Shown here piece by piece: positions 52,769 through 60,734 of a DNA stretch of 64,000 nt. Within the stretch, counting starts at the first letter, position 1; each line of letters starts with the position of its first letter. The translations under genes and the position numbers were made by a program. Source of the DNA: Prevotella sp. UBA2755 (GTDB taxonomy: Bacteria > Bacteroidota > Bacteroidia > Bacteroidales > Bacteroidaceae); contig DEJF01000047.1 in assembly GCA_002353225.1 (NCBI GenBank), forward strand, positions 1-64,000, read 5' to 3'. The notes under the pieces were generated by a model, which saw only the letters and a program-made list of their open reading frames with translations, ran no database searches and had not been told where the DNA came from.

Positions 52769-53833
52769 TTATTGTGGTAATTCTAATTTCATAAATACGG
52801 GATAGTGGTCGGAGTAAGTCAGTTCTGTCTTGTAATAATTCAGTCCTTTCAGCAACTGACTATGGAAGATATAGTCGATACGCACATTCTTCTTGCCACG
52901 ATAAGTCCCCATATAACCACCGCCACACTCTTTAAAACCGTCAACCAAGTCTCCCAGCATTGTCTTGTAGACAAAAGAGTAGGGGACATCGTTGAAGTCA
53001 CCGCAGATGATGCAAGGTATCTCGGAGGAACGTACCTCATTGGCAATGGTGATCGCCTGTCCGGCACGGAACATCATACCTAACGAGTAATTACCATAGA
53101 TGGCATTCAGAACACGGTTCTTGCTCACGTCATATCCTTGTGCCTCCAACTTTCCAGCCTTGTATATCGTTCGGTTGATACCTGTACTCTCCAAGTGAAC
53201 GTTGAAAATACGGAGTTTCTGACCATTCACGTCAATATCCGCGTACATTCCAGCCTGGTTAGAGTCCTCAAAAAGGAAAGGCTTCATCTTTTTGATTGGG
53301 TAGCGGCTGAAAATCACCACATCCCTTCCTGCCATGGCAACGTAAGGGAAATACTCTTTGTATGAAGAGGTGTTCTTGACATCACCGCTGGTCTCCATAA
53401 ACTCCTGAATACAGAACACATCCACTTGCTGTCTTTTCATCTCAGCAAGAATGTCTTGCGCAAGGAATCCGGAAGTCTCCCTGTTGAATCTTGCCACGTT
53501 ATAGGTGGCAATTTTCAAGCCTTTCTGTGCGTTCCCAATTTTCTCATCAACAGAACGGAATTGTACAAGTGTACCTATATAAGGGATACAGCAGAGAATG
53601 GTTACAAACGGCAGGATGGCAATGATCCACTTCTTGCGTACTAACCAATAGATTAATAAGAGGAAGTTGGCTACAATCAGGATTGGGAGAATGTATACCA
53701 CCATGGCTCGTGCCATATTTCCAGCAGGATTGACATCTCCTCCGAACAAGCCTAAGAATGTATAGGCGGTTACAATAAGTTGCAGCACGAGAAACATCAT
53801 TGCCACATACTTATAGACAGCAAGTTTTCCCAT
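52769..53833 (-). CDS. Membrane-anchored endonuclease/exonuclease/phosphatase-family protein
   Basis: 354 residues: three hydrophobic segments (about 8-30, 38-62, 72-92) followed by an EEP-superfamily domain (about 100-354). Key motifs are 'LKIATYNVARFN' (Asn), 'FCIQEFMET' (Glu), 'CGDFNDVPYS' (Asp-Asn) and 'YSDHYPVFMK' (Asp-His). This superfamily includes Mg2+-dependent phosphodiesterases, sphingomyelinases and nucleases; the substrate here is unknown. The C-terminal domain should face the periplasm or the cytoplasm according to the segment count. It starts 6 bases after the hybrid kinase gene ends. Confidence 0.9.
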   Translation of the reverse strand: MGKLAVYKYVAMMFLVLQLIVTAYTFLGLFGGDVNPAGNMARAMVVYILPILIVANFLLLIYWLVRKKWIIAILPFVTILCCIPYIGTLVQFRSVDEKIGNAQKGLKIATYNVARFNRETSGFLAQDILAEMKRQQVDVFCIQEFMETSGDVKNTSSYKEYFPYVAMAGRDVVIFSRYPIKKMKPFLFEDSNQAGMYADIDVNGQKLRIFNVHLESTGINRTIYKAGKLEAQGYDVSKNRVLNAIYGNYSLGMMFRAGQAITIANEVRSSEIPCIICGDFNDVPYSFVYKTMLGDLVDGFKECGGGYMGTYRGKKNVRIDYIFHSQLLKGLNYYKTELTYSDHYPVFMKLELPQ

Positions 53834-53839
53834 AAAGTA

Positions 53840-55093
53840 TTATTGTTTCAAGAATTTCTGAATCTTATCCAGCAAGTCCTCTACGCGGAAAGGTTTTGCC
53901 ATGAACTCATCACATCCTGCCTCTCTTGCCTCTTTGATATTCTCATCGAAAGCATAAGCGCTGAGTGCGATAATTGGTACTTCATGATTGACCTCTTTAA
54001 TGATACGGGTGGCATCAAGACCATTCATGTCCGGCATACGGATATCCATCAGAATCAGGTCAGGATGCTCATCCTCGCAAAGAGTCACAGCCTCAATGCC
54101 ATTGTGGGCACGAAGCAGGCGATAACGTTTAGAGAGCACAACTTTTACTAATTCGTAGTTGTTGTCCTCATCCTCTGCGACTAATATCAATGGGGCATTG
54201 GCGACATCAGTACGCGTGTCGACACGGATGGTTCTTGAATTGGTGGTGATACGGGTGTTCTTGGCGACACCACCGATAGTTCCTTCGAAAGGGAATCTGA
54301 AACGGAAGGTAGAGCCTTCTCCTAATGTTGATGAGACACTGATGGTACCTCCTAACTTCTCAACGATAATCTTACTAAGTGGGAGACCTAGTCCATATCC
54401 GTTCTGCGTGGTCTCAGCGTCTTTAGACATATAAGTATTGAAAATATCATTGATATCCTCTGGAGCGATACCAGAACCAGTATCAGTCACGAAGAACTCC
54501 ACCTCTTGACCGTCACTTACCATGCGATAACCATAGGTGATACTTCCTTTTGAGGTATGTTTCAGTGCATTGCTGATCAAGTTGGAGAATACCTGCATGA
54601 TACGGTTGGCGTCCGTATTGAGGGTGACAGCCATATTGGGCTTGGTCCAGTTCATCTGCACCGTTTCCGGGCATCTGAACTTAAAGGTGTTCATCAGGCT
54701 CCTGCAAAGTTCGCTCAGGTCTGTCATTGCCTTCTTGATAACCACTTCACCAGACTCTACTCTTGATAAATCGAGTATTTCATTGATGAGAGTTAACAGA
54801 CGGGCATTATTACTCTCGATAATCTCCATATATTTCGTCCGCTCCTCCTGAGAATCTGTCTCGCACATGACTCTTGAGAAACCTTCAATAGCATTCAGTG
54901 GGGTGCGTATCTCATGGCTCATGTTTGCAAGGAAAAGGGACTTCATCTTGCTTGCCTTTTCTGCTTCTTTGGCTTTAGCCTCGTATTCCGCCAATTTGGT
55001 ATTAGCAGCAAGTAATTTTCGGTTTGCTGCATCTAATCTGGCATTCGCTTCTGCTAGTTTCTGAAATAGTATGTCCTTTTCGTCTTGACTCAT
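53840..55093 (-). CDS. Hybrid histidine kinase-response regulator (no sensor domain)
   Basis: 417 residues from MSQDEKD, cytoplasmic and without membrane segments. A coiled coil (about 5-60) leads to the H box 'ANMSHEIRTPLNAIEGF' (phospho-acceptor His), the HATPase_c domain (about 165-280, 'YGLGLPLSKIIVEKLGG') and a C-terminal receiver domain (about 295-415, 'ILVAEDEDNNY', 'DLILMDIRMPDMNG' with the phospho-acceptor Asp, 'IIALSAYAFDEN'). The phosphorelay partner is not known. A TTG at 55111 lies too close to the promoter box at 55122-55129 to be a good start. Its product may be involved with the adjacent EEP protein. Confidence 0.92.
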   Translation of the reverse strand: MSQDEKDILFQKLAEANARLDAANRKLLAANTKLAEYEAKAKEAEKASKMKSLFLANMSHEIRTPLNAIEGFSRVMCETDSQEERTKYMEIIESNNARLLTLINEILDLSRVESGEVVIKKAMTDLSELCRSLMNTFKFRCPETVQMNWTKPNMAVTLNTDANRIMQVFSNLISNALKHTSKGSITYGYRMVSDGQEVEFFVTDTGSGIAPEDINDIFNTYMSKDAETTQNGYGLGLPLSKIIVEKLGGTISVSSTLGEGSTFRFRFPFEGTIGGVAKNTRITTNSRTIRVDTRTDVANAPLILVAEDEDNNYELVKVVLSKRYRLLRAHNGIEAVTLCEDEHPDLILMDIRMPDMNGLDATRIIKEVNHEVPIIALSAYAFDENIKEAREAGCDEFMAKPFRVEDLLDKIQKFLKQ

Positions 55094-55121
55094 GTCTTTA
55101 CAATCTGACAATAATATTCTG

Positions 55122-55129
55122 CAAAGTTA
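55122..55129 (-). promoter_or_regulatory. -7 box for the hybrid histidine kinase
   Basis: The minus strand reads TAACTTTG (TAnnTTTG), 28 bases before the ATG at 55093. Confidence 0.55.
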
Positions 55130-55168
55130 TATAAAATTCTTCGAATCACAAAGGAATTAGTGACTTTT

Positions 55169-56347
55169 TTATCCTCTTTTTGCTTTTTCCCATGCACCGC
55201 TACTTTTATGGTTTTTCAAATACGTCATTCCACGGAATACGTTCAGGTTCATAAATAGGAAATAGTAGGGCACATATAACAGTTTGTTCTTTTTACCGTG
55301 TTTCTCAAGATAATAACCTAAGAAAGCCGCAATATAGAATAGGATTTGTAATCCCCAGATCCAGTTGTAGATAGCACCTGCCTTTAGGAATACTAAAATT
55401 ACGTTAAGTGGAATCAGCAGGAGGAGAGCAACAGGTGTGATGCTCCAACGTAATACGCGGTGTGATACAAACTGGAAGGCTACTATAGGTTGACGGAAAG
55501 GATTCAACATGTCGCGGAGCCACCAGATACTCTGCAGACCGCCTGCGGCGATACGACGTTTGCGTTTCGATTCCTCAGCAAGATCAGCAGAGCCATACTC
55601 CATGGCATAGGCTTCAGACGTATAGGCAATCTTGTAACCTTTGTCTACCATACGAAGCGACATCACGAAATCGTCAAGAAGAGCATTCTCGGGCATAGGC
55701 TCGTAAAGTGACCTGCGGATAGCGCAGAGTTCTCCTGCAGCACCCATGGCGGAGTATAGTTCTCCATCCCAGCGCTTCAGTGTACTCTCATATTTCCAGT
55801 AGAGTCCTTCACCTTCCGCCGCGGCTTGTCCCTCATGACGTGCTGCCACTCGTTTCTCTCCTGCCACACATGCTACCTGTGGGTTCATGAAACAACGTAC
55901 AATCTCCTGTATAGACTCTGGGTTCAGCATGGTATTGGCATCTGTCATCACGATCAGTTCATCTTTTACCTCACTGATTCCATGGTTCAGAGCCGCAGTC
56001 TTTCCACGACGCTCAGGAGAATAGATGACTTGTACGTCAGGATACTTAGCAAGATAGTCGTTGGTGGCGTCATTAGATCCGTCAGTCACCCATACAACGT
56101 GCAGTTTAGGGTAGGTAATCTGATGGGTGTTCTCCATCTTGATATCTACAATATCCTGCTCGTTGTATGCGCAAATCATCAAAGTAACCTCTGGTAATTC
56201 CTCCTCTGAGGGTAGTTGTGCCTTTTGTGGTTTTCCTTTGAAGAGCCGTTTCAAGCGAACTAATATCCAGAGAAGGATGCCATATCCCAGATACGTATAG
56301 AAGACCAGGAAGAGGCATACCCAGAAAATTACTTTCAAGGTGACCAT
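55169..56347 (-). CDS. Family 2 glycosyltransferase, membrane-bound
   Basis: 392 residues with an N-terminal membrane segment (about 5-28), a GT2 catalytic domain (about 45-280: 'PEVTLMICAYNEQDIV', the DxD-like 'VMTDANTML', 'CVAGEKRV' and the 'KRRIAAGGLQSIW' segment resembling the QxxRW motif) and three C-terminal membrane segments. It resembles processive GT2 enzymes (cellulose/poly-GlcNAc synthase type) that build extracellular or envelope polysaccharides. The substrate is unknown. It follows the RNase E/G gene by 12 bases. Confidence 0.9.
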   Translation of the reverse strand: MVTLKVIFWVCLFLVFYTYLGYGILLWILVRLKRLFKGKPQKAQLPSEEELPEVTLMICAYNEQDIVDIKMENTHQITYPKLHVVWVTDGSNDATNDYLAKYPDVQVIYSPERRGKTAALNHGISEVKDELIVMTDANTMLNPESIQEIVRCFMNPQVACVAGEKRVAARHEGQAAAEGEGLYWKYESTLKRWDGELYSAMGAAGELCAIRRSLYEPMPENALLDDFVMSLRMVDKGYKIAYTSEAYAMEYGSADLAEESKRKRRIAAGGLQSIWWLRDMLNPFRQPIVAFQFVSHRVLRWSITPVALLLLIPLNVILVFLKAGAIYNWIWGLQILFYIAAFLGYYLEKHGKKNKLLYVPYYFLFMNLNVFRGMTYLKNHKSSGAWEKAKRG

Positions 56348-56359
56348 GCCTGACGCTAT

Positions 56360-57937
56360 TTATTCGTTCGTCTCTATTTCCTCCTGCATATCGATATACT
56401 GGCGGTCCTTGTCGTAGAATTCATACTGAAGGAAAGCCAGTTTCTGCGAAGGGATAATCCGTATTCCCCAGCCGTATTTCATCTGCCAGCGTCTCTTCAG
56501 TGAGACGATACCCTGGTTGATATAGGCTGCGACGTAAGGGTGTACATGGAGTGAGAAACTCTTGATGCCTATCTTATTGACAAGGCGGTCAATTTTGCTC
56601 TCTAACTGATCTGTAAACAGGATGGACGACTTGATTTTCCCCTTGCCGAAGCAGGTGGGACAGGTTTCCTCAACGTTGACATCCATGGCAGGACGAACAC
56701 GCTGACGGGTAATCTGCATCAGTCCGAACTTACTCAGTGGGAGGATGTTATGGCGGGCACGGTCTTTCTGCATGTTCTTGCACATCCGCTCGTATAACAG
56801 TTGGCGGTCCTCTGCAAGACTCATGTCAATAAAGTCGACCACGATAATACCGCCCATGTCACGAAGGCGGAGTTGGCGAGCCAACTCGTCTGCGGCACCT
56901 AAATTGACCTCCAAGGCGTTAGCCTCTTGTCCGTTCTCTGCACGTGTCCTGTTACCACTGTTCACGTCCACTACATGCATCGCCTCTGTATGTTGGATAA
57001 TCAGATAGGCGCCCCGCTTATAGTTGACGGTCCGTCCAAACGAAGATTTCAGTTGTTTGGTAACGTTAAAGTTGTCGAAGATGGGTACTGTGCCTGTATA
57101 CTGCTTGACGATGTCTTTCTTATCGGGAGCAATCAAACCGACATAGTCTTTGATTTGCTGGAAGATTTCCGTGTCGTTGACATAGATACCATCATAGGTG
57201 GGGTCGAAGAGGTCGCGCAACATAGCGACGGCTCTTCCAGTCTCCTCATACGCCAGTAGAGGCGTTGTTGTGGTCTTCTGTACTTTTGCGATGGTATCAT
57301 CCCAGCGTTTTACTAATACTTTCATTTCAGCATCAAGTTCTGCAACACGCTTTCCTTCGGCTGATGTCCTGACGATAACGCCGAAGTTCTTGGGCTTGAT
57401 ACTTTGTACGAGTTGTTTCAGACGTGTACGTTCTTCACCTTTCTTAATCTTCGAGGATACAGACACTTTGTCCTGGAACGGCATCAAGACCATATACCTG
57501 CCGGCGAAACTTAGTTCACAAGTCAGTCGCGGACCTTTAGTGGAGATAGGCTCCTTGACCACCTGCACTAAGATTTCCTGTCCTTGTTTCAGGAAACTCT
57601 GTACGCTTCCGTCCTTGGGCAGTTCTGGTTGTCGTGATGCTTTCGTGATGGGGAAAAGTCGTTTCCTGTCACTTTGTACCTGTTTAAGATACTTTTCGTA
57701 AGAACTGAATTGAGTGCCTAAGTCAAGATAGTGTAAGAAAGCATCACGCTCAGAGCCCACATCCACGAAGCATGCGTTCAGTCCGGGCATCAGTTTGCGT
57801 ACCTTGCCCAGATAGATGTTTCCGACAGAGTAAGATGCCTCTCGCTTCTCGTTCTGGTATTCCACCAGGTTTTTGTCTTCGAGTAGGGCAATCGATATCT
57901 CTTTCGGTTGGACGTCAATGATTACTTCACTATTCAT
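56360..57937 (-). CDS. rng: Ribonuclease E/G family protein
   Basis: 525 residues from MNSEVIIDVQPKEIS. An S1 domain (about 40-125, 'VGNIYLGKVRKLMPGLNACFVDVG') is followed by the RNase H-like and catalytic part with 'RDMGGIIVVDFIDM' and 'CPTCFGKGKI' (zinc link of the Rng/Rne dimer). It processes or decays RNA in the cytoplasm, for example 16S rRNA 5' end maturation. It is closer to the shorter RNase G form because no long C-terminal scaffold is present. An upstream in-frame ATG at 58027 was rejected because the intervening 30 residues look like untranslated leader. It is followed 12 bases on by the GT2 gene. Confidence 0.93.
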   Translation of the reverse strand: MNSEVIIDVQPKEISIALLEDKNLVEYQNEKREASYSVGNIYLGKVRKLMPGLNACFVDVGSERDAFLHYLDLGTQFSSYEKYLKQVQSDRKRLFPITKASRQPELPKDGSVQSFLKQGQEILVQVVKEPISTKGPRLTCELSFAGRYMVLMPFQDKVSVSSKIKKGEERTRLKQLVQSIKPKNFGVIVRTSAEGKRVAELDAEMKVLVKRWDDTIAKVQKTTTTPLLAYEETGRAVAMLRDLFDPTYDGIYVNDTEIFQQIKDYVGLIAPDKKDIVKQYTGTVPIFDNFNVTKQLKSSFGRTVNYKRGAYLIIQHTEAMHVVDVNSGNRTRAENGQEANALEVNLGAADELARQLRLRDMGGIIVVDFIDMSLAEDRQLLYERMCKNMQKDRARHNILPLSKFGLMQITRQRVRPAMDVNVEETCPTCFGKGKIKSSILFTDQLESKIDRLVNKIGIKSFSLHVHPYVAAYINQGIVSLKRRWQMKYGWGIRIIPSQKLAFLQYEFYDKDRQYIDMQEEIETNE

Positions 57938-58030
57938 ACTTAGTTGTTGTTTTTTAACGGAAAGGGTGCACCAACTTGTCTTGTAGACTTGTTGGTACAC
58001 TCCTTTCATTTCTTTCAGACTTAGCAAGAC

Positions 58031-58120
58031 TTACTTGCTCTTGTGACGATTCTTGCGCAGTCTCTTCTTACGCTTGTGAGTAGCCATCTTGTGGCCCTTC
58101 TTTTTCTTTCCGTTTGGCAT
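58031..58120 (-). CDS. 29-residue basic protein (COX24/AURKAIP1-like)
   Basis: MPNGKKKKGHKMATHKRKKR, then LRKNRHKSK. It is over 50% Lys, Arg and His. Such short Bacteroidota proteins match the COX24/AURKAIP1 (mitoribosomal mS38-like) domain, suggesting a ribosome-associated role. It lies between HU (27 bases upstream) and RNase E/G, all on the minus strand, which links it to a DNA/RNA-maintenance operon. Confidence 0.8.
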   Translation of the reverse strand: MPNGKKKKGHKMATHKRKKRLRKNRHKSK

Positions 58121-58146
58121 AATTTAAATATTTAAATGTTTAATGT

Positions 58147-58422
58147 TTATTTCATCTTAGCAATAAAACTCTTGGCGGGTTTGAAGGCGGGGAAGTCGTG
58201 CGCGTCAATCACCAATGTAGTATTCTTGGAGATATTGCGAGCGGTCTTCTTGGCACGATGCTTAATAGTAAACGTACCAAAACCACGCAAATAAACGTTT
58301 TCTTTCTGTACTGCCATGCTCTGACGGATCTCTTCCATGAATGCCTCCACTGTGGCTGCAACGTCCTTTTTCGCAAGGCCCGTGTCCTCAACAATCTTGT
58401 TTATAATGTCTGCTTTTGTCAT
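58147..58422 (-). CDS. hup: HU-family DNA-binding protein
   Basis: 91 residues of the HU/IHF fold: 'MTKADIINKIVEDTGLAKKD' N-terminus, the arm region 'VYLRGFGTFTIKHRAKKTAR' and C-terminal 'FPAFKPAKSFIAKMK'. It is a nucleoid-associated protein that bends and compacts DNA. It has its own promoter at 58478-58485 and leads the cluster with the 29-residue protein and rng. Confidence 0.95.
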   Translation of the reverse strand: MTKADIINKIVEDTGLAKKDVAATVEAFMEEIRQSMAVQKENVYLRGFGTFTIKHRAKKTARNISKNTTLVIDAHDFPAFKPAKSFIAKMK

Positions 58423-58477
58423 CTTATTAAGATATCTAAATTTGTTTACTTGTATTAATGTTTCGTATTTCGGACTG

Positions 58478-58485
58478 CAAAGATA
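58478..58485 (-). promoter_or_regulatory. -7 box for HU
   Basis: The minus strand reads TATCTTTG (TAnnTTTG), 55 bases upstream of the HU ATG. Confidence 0.6.
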
Positions 58486-58593
58486 CTGATTTTCAGCGGG
58501 AAACGAAAATTTATTGGCACTTTTTTTTGAAAAAAGATAATTTCTTGATACGAGAAGACCTCTTCTATACCTATTTATATATAGAATAGACGG

Positions 58594-59196
58594 TTATTTC
58601 AGTTGTTGCAGTCTGGCAATATATTTCCCGATGATGTCAAATTCCAGATTGACGATACTGCCCACTTTGATATCGCAAAAGTTTGTGTGTTCAAAGGTAT
58701 AGGGGATAATGGCTACCTGAAAAGTGTTTCTCGTGGGATTACATACGGTGAGGGAGACACCATTGACGGTTACGGATCCTTTATCAACGGTAAAGTAACC
58801 ATTCAGTGCCATCTCCTTGTCTTCCTTGTATTCGAAGGTAAAGTAGGTAGAGCCGTTAGCGTCCTCTACAGCAACACACCGTGCCGTCTCATCGACATGT
58901 CCTTGTACGATATGCCCATCCAGTCGTCCGTTCATCAGCATCGAACGCTCCACATTCACCTTGTCGCCTACTTGCAGCAGTCCGAGGTTCGAGCGGTCCA
59001 GCGTCTCTTTCATGGCGGTAACCGTATAGGTGCCATCTTGGATACTGACAACGGTCAGACACACACCGTTATGGGCGACACTCTGGTCAATGCCCAGTTC
59101 GTCGACAAATGAGCAACGCAAGGTGAAGTCGATATTGTCCCTGTCTTTCTTGATAGCCGTAACGGTGGCAAACTCTTCTATAATACCGGAAAACAT
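58594..59196 (-). CDS. ribE: Riboflavin synthase alpha chain
   Basis: 200 residues with the two lumazine-binding domains: 'MFSGIIEEFATVTAI' and the second repeat starting about residue 98 ('HIVQGHVDETA'). Substrate contacts such as 'SVAHNGVCLTV' and the second-domain 'GSVTVNGVSLTV' are clear. It dismutates 6,7-dimethyl-8-ribityllumazine to riboflavin. It is downstream of a structured intergenic region (59238-59412) and of glyA. Confidence 0.95.
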   Translation of the reverse strand: MFSGIIEEFATVTAIKKDRDNIDFTLRCSFVDELGIDQSVAHNGVCLTVVSIQDGTYTVTAMKETLDRSNLGLLQVGDKVNVERSMLMNGRLDGHIVQGHVDETARCVAVEDANGSTYFTFEYKEDKEMALNGYFTVDKGSVTVNGVSLTVCNPTRNTFQVAIIPYTFEHTNFCDIKVGSIVNLEFDIIGKYIARLQQLK

Positions 59197-59229
59197 AACT
59201 CTTACTTTTTAACTCTTAGATATGAACAA

Positions 59230-59412
59230 AAAAGAAAGGGCCGCGTCGAGGATGTGATGAAAACTCCTTTGTTAAAAGATGTAGAGCGCTCTCAACCTTT
59301 GTAATCCACTGGTTTTACAACTTCTCCGAGGAGATGTGGCCCGCCATTGGCAGAAAGACAACTCAGTTTTCAATGTAATTTGATGAGTATCCCGATCGAA
59401 TCGACACGGCCC
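59230..59412 (-). ncRNA. Structured RNA candidate between glyA and ribE
   Basis: A 12-bp closing stem links 59401-59412 (GGGCCGTGTCGA on the minus strand) with 59238-59249 (TCGACGCGGCCC). One pair is G-U on the minus strand but would be A-C on the plus strand, which supports minus-strand transcription. It is followed by TTTCTTTTTT. Inside, an 8-bp stem (59258-59265 with 59365-59372) and local hairpins (TTGTAA/TTACAA at 59299-59320; TCTCC/GGAGA at 59323-59334; AGAGCGCTCT) make a multi-branched fold. No known riboswitch consensus was recognised, including FMN. No promoter was seen for it. Confidence 0.45.
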
Positions 59413-59422
59413 AGTATTATAA

Positions 59423-60703
59423 TTAATAAGCGAACAGAGGATAGTCCTTCATGCGCTCATTGACACGCTTGCGGACACTGGCAATCACCTGCTCGTCCTC
59501 AGGGGCGTTCAGTACCTCCTCGATGAGAGCGGCAATCTCCACCATTAGGTCTTCCTTGGCACCACGGGTAGTGATGGCAGGAGTTCCCAGACGGATACCA
59601 CTGGTCTGGAAGGCAGAACGGCTGTCGAAAGGCACCATATTCTTATTGACGGTGATGTCGGCGGCAACGAGGGCGTTCTCGGCTACCTTACCAGTCAACT
59701 CAGGATATTTCGAGCGCAGGTCTACTAGCATAGAGTGGTTGTCGGTACCGCCGCTGACGATGGTGAATCCACGTTTGATGAGTTCCTCGGCAAGCACCTT
59801 GGCATTCTTCTGCACCTGCTTAGCCCACTCCTTGAACTCTGGACGCAGTGCCTCACCGAAGGCAACAGCCTTGGCAGCAATCACGTGCTCCAGCGGACCG
59901 CCCTGCTGTCCGGGGAATACGGCGGAGTTCAGCAGTTGTGACATCATCTTGGTAACACCCTTTGGTGTCTTCAAGCCCCAAGGATTCTCGAAGTCCTTAC
60001 CCATGAGGATGATACCACCACGGGGACCACGGAGTGTCTTGTGAGTGGTAGAGGTCACGATATGTGCATACTTCACGGGGTTGTCGAGCAGACCAGCAGC
60101 GATGAGTCCAGCGGGGTGCGCCATGTCAATCATCAGTAAGGCACCCACTTTGTCAGCGATCTCACGCATACGTTTGTAGTCCCATTCACGACTGTAGGCA
60201 GAGCCACCACCGATAATCAGTTTTGGCTTGTTCTCCAAGGCGAGACGCTCCATCTCGTCATAGTCCACACGACCCGTCTCCTTGTTCAGGTTGTAGCCTA
60301 CGGGCTTATAGAGGATACCGCTGGTATTCACCAGTGAGCCATGAGAGAGGTGACCACCGTGATCCAGGTTCATACCCATGAAGGTATCGCCGGGTTTCAG
60401 TACGGCAAGCAGCACAGCGGCATTTGCCTGTGCACCAGAGTGGGGCTGTACGTTGGCATACTCTGCGCCGAACAATTTGCAGACACGGTCGATGGCAAGT
60501 TGCTCCACCTCGTCCACTACCTGACAACCACCGTAGTAACGGTGTCCAGGGTAACCCTCGGCATATTTATTGGTCAGGTAACTGCCCATAGCCTCCATAA
60601 CTTGATCGCTGACGAAGTTCTCCGACGCAATCAGTTCGATACCTTTCAGTTGGCGTTGATGCTCCTTCTCGATGAGCTCAAAAATCGCATTGTCTCTTTC
60701 CAT
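59423..60703 (-). CDS. glyA: Serine hydroxymethyltransferase
   Basis: 426 residues; the PLP enzyme that makes glycine and 5,10-methylene-THF from serine. 'LIASENFVS', 'GYPGHRYYGGC', 'DMAHPAGLIAAG' and the PLP-lysine motif 'VTSTTHKTLRGPRGG' are intact. It begins 31 bases after rho on the same strand. Its stop is 11 bases from the structured RNA candidate. Confidence 0.97.
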   Translation of the reverse strand: MERDNAIFELIEKEHQRQLKGIELIASENFVSDQVMEAMGSYLTNKYAEGYPGHRYYGGCQVVDEVEQLAIDRVCKLFGAEYANVQPHSGAQANAAVLLAVLKPGDTFMGMNLDHGGHLSHGSLVNTSGILYKPVGYNLNKETGRVDYDEMERLALENKPKLIIGGGSAYSREWDYKRMREIADKVGALLMIDMAHPAGLIAAGLLDNPVKYAHIVTSTTHKTLRGPRGGIILMGKDFENPWGLKTPKGVTKMMSQLLNSAVFPGQQGGPLEHVIAAKAVAFGEALRPEFKEWAKQVQKNAKVLAEELIKRGFTIVSGGTDNHSMLVDLRSKYPELTGKVAENALVAADITVNKNMVPFDSRSAFQTSGIRLGTPAITTRGAKEDLMVEIAALIEEVLNAPEDEQVIASVRKRVNERMKDYPLFAY

Positions 60704-60734
60704 TGTTTATTTAGTTTTATATGTTTGTAATTCC

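Noticed and set aside
59230..59412. FMN or THF riboswitch before ribE
   Set aside because: I could not match conserved FMN aptamer stems or loop sequences, nor those of THF; only a generic structured RNA call is supported.
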